From Chloroflexota bacterium (GTDB lineage Bacteria; Chloroflexota; Anaerolineae; Promineifilales; Promineifilaceae): a DNA stretch of 14,700 nt. The stretch covers positions 1-14,700 of the forward strand of contig QQUD01000297.1 of assembly GCA_008501785.1 (NCBI GenBank). The letters are read 5' to 3'. The notes beneath the pieces were generated by a model. It saw only the letters and a list, made by a program, of their open reading frames with translations. It was not told the DNA's origin and did no database searches. Shown here piece by piece: positions 1-5,656 of this stretch; positions within the stretch are counted from its first letter, which is position 1; each line of letters starts with the position of its first letter. The translations under genes were made by a program, and so were the position numbers.

Positions 1-145
1 CTTCGTTGTCAAAAGGTGGCAAAAATAGGTTGCCAATCAAATCTGATGACAGCTTGCCACCGCTGCCATGCCCCAAAATAATGTTTCCCCGATCTCGTAT
101 CGGCAGTGGGCACATTGGACTTTCAATATAAACAGGCTCACTCAT
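1..145 (-). CDS. hypE: Hydrogenase maturation factor HypE, N-terminal part (truncated by window edge)
   Basis: HypE dehydrates the carbamoyl group placed on its C-terminal cysteine by HypF, giving the thiocyanate that supplies the cyanide ligands of the [NiFe] active site. Only the first 48 codons are present; the gene continues past the left edge. The reading frame opens at the ATG at 145 and gives MSEPVYIESPMCPLPI, then RDRGNIILGHGSGGK. The HGSGG glycine-rich segment followed by a helix is the typical HypE start (PurM/AIR synthase-like ATP-binding fold). No convincing Shine-Dalgarno sequence precedes it; the stretch between hypD and this start is A/T-rich and holds a large hairpin. As the last visible gene of hypB-F-C-D-E, its position fits the usual hyp order. 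Family call is firm, exact start slightly less so. Confidence 0.9.
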   Translation of the reverse strand, partial: MSEPVYIESPMCPLPIRDRGNIILGHGSGGKLSSDLIGNLFLPPFDNE

Positions 146-171
146 AATATAGATATTAAACTTTATTTGGC

Positions 172-236
172 ACCGGAGTGGAGGCTTTAGCCGGGTCAAA
201 CCACTGCTTTGACCCGGCTAAAGCCTCCACTCCGGT
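172..236. repeat. Large perfect inverted repeat (REP-like hairpin) between hypD and hypE
   Basis: Two 29-base arms (172-200 and 208-236) are perfect reverse complements around the 7-base loop CCACTGC. Neither side is followed by a T-run, so it is not a classic intrinsic terminator. A 20-base part of the left arm (175-194) recurs with one mismatch at 5144-5163, which points to a dispersed repeat family rather than a single regulatory hairpin. In the hypD-hypE transcript it would form a very stable stem and could protect the 3' end or reduce hypE expression. Confidence 0.85.
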
Positions 237-245
237 AACACATTA

Positions 246-1343
246 TTAAACTAGAATTAAATCACGTTTGTAGCGATAATAAGCTGAACAGGCGCCTTCG
301 CCAGAAACCATGGTAGCCCCCAGCGGATGCTCTGGCGTGCATTCTTTGCCAAATGCTGGGCATTCATCCGGTTTTTTCAACCCTTGCAGCACCAGCCCAG
401 AAATGCAAATAGACGGTTCATCGGGTCGAATATCGTCTACATCAAATCGTTTTTCGGCATCAAAGTCGGCAAACTCAGGCCGCAAGCACCAGCCACTCGT
501 TGGAATTTCACCTATACCACGCCACTTTCGATCACATTCCATAAACACTTGATTGATCACAGCTTGGGCTGGTTTATTACCCTCAAACGTGACGGCGCGA
601 GAGTAGCCATTTTCCAACTCGGCGCGGCCTTCTTCCAACTGCTTCACAGTCATCAACACGCCTTGCACAATGTCTAGCGGCTCAAAACCGGTGACGACAA
701 TCGGCACCTTGAACTTTTCGACAACAGGTGGGTATTCCCAATAACCCATCACCGCGTTCACATGACCTGCCGCCAAAAATGCCTGCACCTGATTGTACGG
801 TGATCCCAAAATGGCTTCCATCGCCGGTGGTACGCGCACATGGGACACTAAAATGCTGAAGTTAGGCACACCCAATGCCTTGGCTTGCACAACGCTCATC
901 GCATTGGCTGGCGCCGTTGTTTCAAACCCAATCGCAAAAAAGACAACTTGTTTGTCGGGATTTTGTTGGGCAATTTTAACAGCATCTAGCGGCGAATAAA
1001 CAACACGCACATCGGCCCCTTCAGCCCGTTCAGAAAACAGGTCCTGATCAGAGCCAGGAACACGCAGCATATCGCCGTATGAAGTAAAAATGACTTCGGG
1101 GCGTTTGGCAATGGCGAGTGCTTTATCAATTTGCTCGAGTGGGGTGACGCAAACAGGGCAACCAGGGCCATGTACCAATCGAACTTTATCTGGCAACAGT
1201 TGGTCGATGCCGTAATGCATGATGGCGTGCGTTTGCCCGCCACAAATTTCCATGATGGTCCATTCTTTGGTAATGATGCGGCTGATTTCGGCAACGGTTT
1301 TTTTTACCAGCTTGGCATCTCGAAATTCTTTTGAAAATTCCAT
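246..1343 (-). CDS. hypD: Hydrogenase maturation iron-sulfur protein HypD
   Basis: HypD carries a [4Fe-4S] cluster and, with HypC, forms the scaffold on which the Fe(CN)2CO moiety is assembled before transfer to the large subunit. The 365-residue length is normal. Family signatures are all present: ICGGQTH with Cys34, HGPGCPVC with Cys62 and Cys65, the SGWCLRPEF segment, and the C-terminal cysteine set in [13 protein letters not shown] and [13 protein letters not shown] that holds the cluster. The ATG at 1343 is preceded by AGGAGA six bases upstream, which fixes the start. It follows hypC by 37 bases, a gap carrying the tail of a heptamer array, and precedes hypE by 100 bases. No defects seen. 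Confidence 0.97.
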   Translation of the reverse strand: MEFSKEFRDAKLVKKTVAEISRIITKEWTIMEICGGQTHAIMHYGIDQLLPDKVRLVHGPGCPVCVTPLEQIDKALAIAKRPEVIFTSYGDMLRVPGSDQDLFSERAEGADVRVVYSPLDAVKIAQQNPDKQVVFFAIGFETTAPANAMSVVQAKALGVPNFSILVSHVRVPPAMEAILGSPYNQVQAFLAAGHVNAVMGYWEYPPVVEKFKVPIVVTGFEPLDIVQGVLMTVKQLEEGRAELENGYSRAVTFEGNKPAQAVINQVFMECDRKWRGIGEIPTSGWCLRPEFADFDAEKRFDVDDIRPDEPSICISGLVLQGLKKPDECPAFGKECTPEHPLGATMVSGEGACSAYYRYKRDLILV

Positions 1344-1369
1344 AATGATTCTCCTATCGGAAGAGGTTT

Positions 1370-1393
1370 GCTATTAGCAGTCAGCTTTCAGCT
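1370..1393. repeat. Degenerate heptamer array across the hypC stop codon
   Basis: Read on the minus strand, the bases fall into a 7-bp register: AGCTGAA, AGCTGAC, TGCTAAT, then AGC. The hypC stop codon TGA (1381-1383) lies inside the second unit, so the last HypC residues (Ala-Glu-Ser) are encoded by array sequence. It belongs to the same class as the arrays inside hypF. Confidence 0.55.
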
Positions 1394-1665
1394 TTTTGAG
1401 GCGTTGACTCTTCCACTGGTGGTGGTCCTATCTCTTCTTCGAGCATGCCGATTTCGTTGAGGATTTCTATGGTTTCCATTGCTTCTTGTTCGCTGAGCTT
1501 GCTGATGGCAAAACCAACGTGGATGAGTGTGTATTCGCCGACTTCAACATCGGGCACGTAGGCAAGACATGCTTCGCGCACGATGCCGCCAAAGTCTACT
1601 TTGCCCATTGGCAAGCCGCCTGCTTCATATTTTTCGATTACTTTTCCGGGAACGCCTAAGCACAT
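1381..1665 (-). CDS. hypC: Hydrogenase assembly chaperone HypC/HupF family
   Basis: HypC is the small chaperone that binds HypD and the large-subunit precursor during iron-centre assembly. The protein is 94 residues and begins MCLGVPGKV, the family hallmark: Cys2, exposed after removal of Met1, is the essential ligand. AGGAGA lies seven bases before the ATG at 1665. A longer in-frame start ten codons upstream is rejected because it would bury Cys2. The C-terminal tail, rich in Glu, Pro and Ser, is somewhat longer than in minimal family members, and its final residues come from a short tandem array. hypF lies 36 bases upstream and hypD 37 bases downstream, so translation in one operon is very likely. 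Confidence 0.96.
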   Translation of the reverse strand: MCLGVPGKVIEKYEAGGLPMGKVDFGGIVREACLAYVPDVEVGEYTLIHVGFAISKLSEQEAMETIEILNEIGMLEEEIGPPPVEESTPQKAES

Positions 1666-1701
1666 AGTCAGTTCTCCTATTGAGCGATTTGCCAAATCGC
1701 T

Positions 1702-4176
1702 TTACGTAAGATTTGTCATTTGATAAGCTGCAATGGCAACCTGGCCCAGTGCCAATCCACCATCGTTTGTCGGTACTTTTTGATGACTATAAACGTCAAA
1801 ATGGTTCTTTTGTAGTTGCGATACTGTTTTGGAAAACAGGGTCATATTTTGCCAAACACCGCCACTGAGGACGACGTTGTTGATTCCGTTTGTTGTTTTC
1901 AGGGATTGGCAGATGGTTACGGCCGTTTCTACCAATCCATTATGAAATCTCGCAGCTATTGTCGCTTGCGAGACGCCATCACGCAACTCTTGCACAATTT
2001 GGTGCAGCATAGGTGAGGGATCAATAATATTTTCGTGTAATGGAATGTCGTATGCACCCGTTTCGTGCGGATCGACCATTGCCTCCATTTCGATGGCCGC
2101 CTGGGCCTCGTAGTTGACTGTTTGCCGAATCCCAATCAGTGCAGAAACAGCGTCAAAAAGGCGACCCATGCTGGAAGTGAGAGGTGAGTTAATGCCAGTT
2201 TTAAGTTGATGCCGAAGAATTGTTAATTGTTGATTGTTGATTGTTAATTGCACAGGTGGCAGGTCGTCTGCCCAATCGATATTTGCTTCTTGCAACCATG
2301 AAAGCGCCATGCGCCAGGGTTCGCGGACGGCTTTGTCGCCGCCGGGTAGAGGTACGGGTTGGAGGTGAAACGGCCGTTCAAACCCCGCATAATCTGCCAC
2401 CATCACTTCCCCACCCCAAATCGTACCGTCATCGCCGTAGCCTGTGCCGTCAAACGACAACCCAATAACCGGCTCATCACCCGTCAAGCCATGTTCTGCC
2501 ATGCAAGCCGCTATGTGTGCATGATGATGTTGTACCCCAATGGTCGGTATGTTTTCTTGTTCAGCTCGTTCTAACGCATACCGGGTTGCTAGATAATTGG
2601 GGTGTTTGTCGTAAGCAATCAGCTCAGTGTTGACCCGAAATAGCTGCTCAAAATGGGCAACCCCTTCTTCAAATGATTGCAGTGTTTCGTAATTTTCCAG
2701 ATCGCCAATGTGATGGCTGAGGAAGGCATAACGGCCGTTTGCCACACAAAACGTATTCTTCAACTCAGCCCCAGCCCCAAGAATAGGCGGCACATCCCAG
2801 GGCAGTTTCACCGGGAAAGGCGCATAGCCGCGAGAGCGGCGGAATGGTAATCGGTAATCAGTAATCGGTAATCTGTTGTCCGTTGCCCGTTGTCCGTTGA
2901 CTGTTGACTGTTGACTGTTGTCAGCGAACGGCTCACGGTTTACGGAATCTGGAATACGCAATACGCGCATCACTGAGTCATCGCATCGCACATGAATATC
3001 TCGATTGTGCAGTAGAAAAGCATCTGCCAGATCAGAAAGCCGTTTACGAGCGTCTTCATTCGTGTAGGCAATTGGCTCTTCGCTCAGATTACCACTGGTC
3101 ATCACAAGCGCAGAAATTGTTAATTGTTGATTGTTGATTGTTGATTGTTGATTGTTACTCTGCGTAAACAACAAATAATGCAGCGGTGTATACGGCAGCA
3201 TTACCCCCAACGTATCTTGCCCAGGCGTGCAAAGTGGCGTAATAGTTGACTCAGGCTGACGCTGCAAAATAACAATGGGCCGCTCCCGCGAAGTGAGCAA
3301 TTCAGCTTCAGCTTCATTGACAATGCAATGCTGCTTAACCGTTTCCAGATCAGGCATCATCACCGCAAATGCTTTTTCGCGCCGCAGCTTGCGCTCCCGC
3401 AGCGTCGTAACGGCCGTTTCATTCTCCGCATCACAAGCCAAGTGAAACCCACCCAGACCTTTGATGGCTAGAATACGGCCGTTTGCCAACATCTCCCGCG
3501 TTGTTTCAATTGCGAGCCGTGAGTCCTGTTTTCCGTTTTCCGTTTTCCGTTTTCCGTTTTTCGTTGACTGTTGACTGTTGACTGTTGACTGTTGACTTTT
3601 CTCTATCCACACATGCGGCCCACACTCCGCACAGGCCACCGGCTGCGCATGAAAGCGCCGGTCCAGCGGATTGTTGTATTCTTCAGCGCAAGGCTCACAC
3701 ATTTCAAATGGGGCCATCGTTGTGAGTGGCCGGTCGTAAGGAATATCTTTGATGATAGTAAACCGTGGACCACAGTTGGTGCAGTTGATAAAGGGGTAAA
3801 GATAGCGCCGATCTGTCGGGTCGAGCACTTCGCGTAGACAGTCAGGGCAAATGCACATATCTGGCGAAATCGGTTGAAACGCACCGGCAACGGCCTCGGA
3901 ATGGACGATTTTGAAGGTGGGGGTGTGGGTAAACGGCCGTTCTGCCACATCCATCGTGTCAATTTGAGCCAGAGGTGGGGTTTCAGTTCGCAAACCCACC
4001 ACAAATGCCTCAAGATCAGACACAGGCCCATTGACTTCAATATCAACCCCAGCCGACGTGTTGCGCACCCATCCAGTCAACGCGTGTTTAATTGCCAGAC
4101 CATAAACAAACGGTCGAAATCCAACCCCCTGCACAATGCCAGTAATGTGAATGTGTTTGCCTGCTGGAATATTCAT
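1702..4176 (-). CDS. hypF: Carbamoyltransferase HypF with four tandem-repeat insertions
   Basis: HypF makes carbamoyl-adenylate from carbamoyl phosphate and ATP and transfers the carbamoyl group to HypE, the first step of cyanide-ligand synthesis. Domains in order: acylphosphatase-like (about 5-95, with GIVQGVGFRPFVY); two zinc fingers (about 108-190, with CICPDC, CTNCGPRF, CEPC and CAEC); YrdC-like (about 220-410, with IKGLGGFHLACDA); Kae1-like (about 460-820, with the HHHAH metal motif and a final GGVWQN segment). It is 824 residues against roughly 750 for the family. The excess is explained by four low-complexity insertions (about residues 193-217, 340-354, 419-444 and 643-653), each encoded by 7-bp tandem DNA repeats and each placed at a linker or loop. 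It also contains six copies of the ACGGCCGT palindrome. No Shine-Dalgarno is visible before the ATG at 4176; a 15-bp hairpin sits there instead. The frame is open throughout, so the gene is probably functional. Confidence 0.96.
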   Translation of the reverse strand: MNIPAGKHIHITGIVQGVGFRPFVYGLAIKHALTGWVRNTSAGVDIEVNGPVSDLEAFVVGLRTETPPLAQIDTMDVAERPFTHTPTFKIVHSEAVAGAFQPISPDMCICPDCLREVLDPTDRRYLYPFINCTNCGPRFTIIKDIPYDRPLTTMAPFEMCEPCAEEYNNPLDRRFHAQPVACAECGPHVWIEKSQQSTVNSQQSTKNGKRKTENGKQDSRLAIETTREMLANGRILAIKGLGGFHLACDAENETAVTTLRERKLRREKAFAVMMPDLETVKQHCIVNEAEAELLTSRERPIVILQRQPESTITPLCTPGQDTLGVMLPYTPLHYLLFTQSNNQQSTINNQQLTISALVMTSGNLSEEPIAYTNEDARKRLSDLADAFLLHNRDIHVRCDDSVMRVLRIPDSVNREPFADNSQQSTVNGQRATDNRLPITDYRLPFRRSRGYAPFPVKLPWDVPPILGAGAELKNTFCVANGRYAFLSHHIGDLENYETLQSFEEGVAHFEQLFRVNTELIAYDKHPNYLATRYALERAEQENIPTIGVQHHHAHIAACMAEHGLTGDEPVIGLSFDGTGYGDDGTIWGGEVMVADYAGFERPFHLQPVPLPGGDKAVREPWRMALSWLQEANIDWADDLPPVQLTINNQQLTILRHQLKTGINSPLTSSMGRLFDAVSALIGIRQTVNYEAQAAIEMEAMVDPHETGAYDIPLHENIIDPSPMLHQIVQELRDGVSQATIAARFHNGLVETAVTICQSLKTTNGINNVVLSGGVWQNMTLFSKTVSQLQKNHFDVYSHQKVPTNDGGLALGQVAIAAYQMTNLT
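2219..2250. repeat. Heptamer array in hypF (unit ATTGTTG)
   Basis: Four consecutive 7-bp units, ATTGTTA, ATTGTTG, ATTGTTG, ATTGTTA, plus a partial fifth. On the coding (minus) strand this is a CAACAAT-type unit and encodes LTINNQQLTI, about HypF residues 643-653, in the Kae1-like domain. Confidence 0.85.
2846..2922. repeat. Eleven-unit mosaic heptamer array in hypF
   Basis: Eleven 7-bp units lie in unbroken register. Four are of the GGTAATC type (2846-2873) and seven are of the NGTTGNC type (2874-2922: TGTTGTC, CGTTGCC, CGTTGTC, CGTTGAC, then TGTTGAC-like units). They encode about HypF residues 419-444, a stretch rich in Asn, Gln, Ser, Thr and Arg between the YrdC-like and Kae1-like domains. 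Confidence 0.9.
3116..3157. repeat. Heptamer array in hypF (unit TTGTTGA)
   Basis: Four perfect TTGTTGA units (3124-3151) are flanked by near copies on both sides. They encode SNNQQSTINNQQLTI-like sequence, about HypF residues 340-354, inside the YrdC-like domain just before the ALVMTSGN motif. Confidence 0.88.
3528..3597. repeat. Two adjoining heptamer arrays in hypF (GTTTTCC and TTGACTG units)
   Basis: Four perfect GTTTTCC units (3528-3555) and one variant pass into four perfect TTGACTG units (3564-3591) and a partial fifth. On the coding strand the first encodes a basic Lys/Glu/Asn/Gly stretch and the second a QSTVNSQ repeat. Together they add about 25 residues (193-217) between the zinc-finger and YrdC-like domains. 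Confidence 0.92.
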
Positions 4177-4184
4177 AAGAAGTC

Positions 4185-4218
4185 AGGTACGACGCACTTT
4201 CCGAAGTGCGTCGCACCT
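4185..4218. repeat. Intercistronic hairpin between hypB and hypF
   Basis: Arms 4185-4199 and 4204-4218 pair at 14 of 15 positions around the 4-base loop TCCG. On the transcribed minus strand no T-run follows, so it is unlikely to be an intrinsic terminator; it ends nine bases before the hypF start codon. It could act as an mRNA stabiliser, limit hypF translation, or be a REP-like repeat. Confidence 0.75.
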
Positions 4219-4230
4219 TTGTTATTGATG

Positions 4231-4911
4231 TTACCCATGAACCCGCGTGCTGCGCTTGTTAATCTCAATTCGTGTGCGCAGCCAATCCGTCCAACGCGAG
4301 ATGCCTTCTCCTGTTTTACAAGAGACAGGGAAAAACAATGCATCTGGGTTCAAAATCTCGATGCCTTTTTTGAAATAGTCATAATCAAAATCAATATAAG
4401 GCATCAAATCCATTTTATTTAAAATCAAAGCATCAATACCACGATAAATGTTTGGGTATTTATAAGGCTTATCATCCCCTTCAGGAACACTGGCAATCAC
4501 CACATTAAAATGAGTGCCTAACTGAAAAGCGGCTGGGCAAATTAGATTCCCGACATTTTCCACAACCAATAGATCAATTATATCGAGTGGGAGCTGCGGC
4601 AGCGCCTTAGCAATCATCGGAGCATCCAAATGGCAGTTGCCACCGGTGTTGATTTGTACAGCAGGCATGCCTGCTTTTACAATTTTATCTGCATCAATGG
4701 TGACTGCGGCCGTATCTCCTTCAATAACACCAATCGTTGTGCTGCTGAGTAACGATTCAATCGTTCGTAAAATAACGCTTGTTTTGCCGGACCCTGGGGA
4801 GGCCATCACATTAATTCCCAGAATCTCATTTTCGTCTAAAACAGACTTGTTTTGTAATGCCAATCGGTCATTGGCTCCCATAATTTCTTCAACAACGGTA
4901 ACAGTGGTCAT
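4231..4911 (-). CDS. hypB: Hydrogenase nickel-incorporation GTPase HypB
   Basis: HypB is the SIMIBI-class GTPase that, with HypA, drives nickel insertion into the large subunit once the iron centre is in place. The 226-residue protein has the P-loop ASPGSGKTS, the switch-region metal site TGGNCHLD with adjacent Cys and His, the VENVGNLICP segment, and the base-specificity motif NKMD. It lacks both the N-terminal CxxCGC nickel site and a His-rich tail, so it is the minimal form with only the G-domain metal site. AGGAGC lies four bases before the ATG at 4911; a longer upstream start has no such site. It opens the hypBFCDE group, with hypF 54 bases downstream and a 244-base leader upstream that carries a candidate promoter. 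Confidence 0.97.
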   Translation of the reverse strand: MTTVTVVEEIMGANDRLALQNKSVLDENEILGINVMASPGSGKTSVILRTIESLLSSTTIGVIEGDTAAVTIDADKIVKAGMPAVQINTGGNCHLDAPMIAKALPQLPLDIIDLLVVENVGNLICPAAFQLGTHFNVVIASVPEGDDKPYKYPNIYRGIDALILNKMDLMPYIDFDYDYFKKGIEILNPDALFFPVSCKTGEGISRWTDWLRTRIEINKRSTRVHG

Positions 4912-5018
4912 AAAAGCTCCTGATGTATAAGACAAACTTATGACTTCGTAGCTCAATTATTCATTAGAACCGATGAAAGGTTCAGTGAGAGATGTCATAG
5001 TTTGCCAGGTCAACTGTC

Positions 5019-5037
5019 ATGCACAGTGGGATGCACA
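5019..5037. repeat. Short direct repeat ATGCACA in the hypB leader
   Basis: ATGCACA occurs at 5019-5025 and 5031-5037, a 12-bp period, between the candidate promoter and hypB. It could be a binding site for a regulator of the hyp genes, or chance. Confidence 0.35.
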
Positions 5038-5057
5038 ACGGTTTTTAAGAATGCTGT

Positions 5058-5084
5058 ATTGTAACAAAAACGGCCGTTTTCCAA
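5058..5084 (-). promoter_or_regulatory. Candidate promoter of hypBFCDE with palindrome AAAACGGCCGTTTT in its spacer
   Basis: On the minus strand TTGGAA (5084-5079) and TACAAT (5063-5058) are separated by 15 bases. The -10 is preceded by TG one base away (TGTTACAAT), an extended -10. The 14-bp palindrome AAAACGGCCGTTTT (5067-5080) fills most of the spacer. Transcription would start near 5051, leaving about 140 bases of leader before hypB. The 15-bp spacer is short for a housekeeping sigma factor, hence moderate confidence. The same arrangement recurs at 12286-12312. Confidence 0.45.
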
Positions 5085-5143
5085 TAAACTTGCTCTCGAT
5101 TTTCCCGGAAGCTTTGAACCTATAAACTTGATTCATTTATTTA

Positions 5144-5163
5144 GGAGTTGAGGCTTTAGCCGG
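5144..5163. repeat. Solitary half-copy of the REP-like element, forming the hoxW stop
   Basis: This 20-mer matches 175-194 at 19 of 20 positions but lacks the second arm of the hairpin. It supplies the last two codons (Ala-Gly) and the TAA stop of the HoxW gene at 5156-5158. Confidence 0.7.
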
Positions 5164-5596
5164 CAACAGCCTCGATTTTTTCTAACAATTCAGGCAGCTT
5201 CTGTTGCAGCAAGGGCGAAATCTCTTCGCTAAATTCAAACGCGGCACCGATAATCGTAAATAAATAGGCAGGTGGACAATGATCAAACACATCTTGCGCC
5301 ATTGACAACAATCCAGCAGGGGTTAAATGATGGGTGAACGCACCAGGTTGGGGCGGAATCGGCTGCACTGGCTCGCATTGAATAGCGCCAGGCGTTTCGC
5401 CAACCGCCGCATCTACAAAAATGACGAGTTTGGCCTGACTGATTGGTTCAGCGTGTTCGGGGAGGAGTTGGTGCTGGGTGATGGTTTGCATGGAAACGGC
5501 CGTCTTCCCCTCTGCCATCCTCTCCGCCACAGCCCAACCAATCCCATCATCACCCCGCAACGGGTTTCCATACCCAATCAACAATACATCATTCAT
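5156..5596 (-). CDS. hoxW: Hydrogenase maturation protease (HoxW/HyaD-like, peptidase family M52)
   Basis: This nickel-dependent endopeptidase family removes the C-terminal extension of the large subunit after the NiFe centre is complete. The 146-residue protein begins MNDVLLIGYGNPLRGDDGIG, the family's N-terminal motif with its first acidic metal ligand. A second acidic ligand is in VIFVDAAVG, and the histidine segment is HHLTPAGLL. A 12-codon longer in-frame start at 5632 is possible but would place the terminator stem inside the coding region. The chosen ATG follows the T-run of that terminator by only three bases and has no Shine-Dalgarno, so its expression is unclear. Position directly after hoxH identifies its probable substrate. 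The stop codon lies within a dispersed repeat. Confidence 0.88.
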   Translation of the reverse strand: MNDVLLIGYGNPLRGDDGIGWAVAERMAEGKTAVSMQTITQHQLLPEHAEPISQAKLVIFVDAAVGETPGAIQCEPVQPIPPQPGAFTHHLTPAGLLSMAQDVFDHCPPAYLFTIIGAAFEFSEEISPLLQQKLPELLEKIEAVAG

Positions 5597-5599
5597 AAC

Positions 5600-5637
5600 A
5601 AAAAAAGAGGATGGAGTTTTGCAATCCTCCATCCTCT
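5600..5637 (-). terminator. Intrinsic terminator between hoxH and hoxW
   Basis: On the minus strand an 11-bp perfect stem (5637-5627 pairing with 5616-5606, arm AGAGGATGGAG) with a 10-base loop is followed directly by a T-run (5606-5600). It starts 20 bases after the hoxH stop codon. This is textbook for the end of hoxEFUYH, but it lies immediately upstream of the hoxW start, so hoxW would need read-through or its own promoter. Confidence 0.85.
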
Positions 5638-5652
5638 AGCGCTAGCTCTAGC
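5635..5652. repeat. Three hexamer units of the TCTAGC type downstream of hoxH
   Basis: TCTAGC, GCTAGC and TCTAGC stand in tandem in the few bases between the hoxH stop and the terminator stem. The unit contains CTAG, a tetranucleotide uncommon in many bacteria and also enriched in the array upstream of hoxH. Confidence 0.5.
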
Positions 5653-5656
5653 TTTC

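Noticed and set aside
172..236. Intrinsic terminator ending the hyp operon
   Set aside because: No T-run follows on either strand, hypE continues beyond it, and one arm recurs elsewhere as a dispersed repeat.
2219..3597. CRISPR array
   Set aside because: The repeats are contiguous 7-bp units without spacers, lie inside a coding frame, and no cas genes are present.
3874..4422. 182-codon plus-strand open frame over the hypF start and hypB end
   Set aside because: It is antisense to two well-supported genes, crosses the intercistronic hairpin, and resembles no family.
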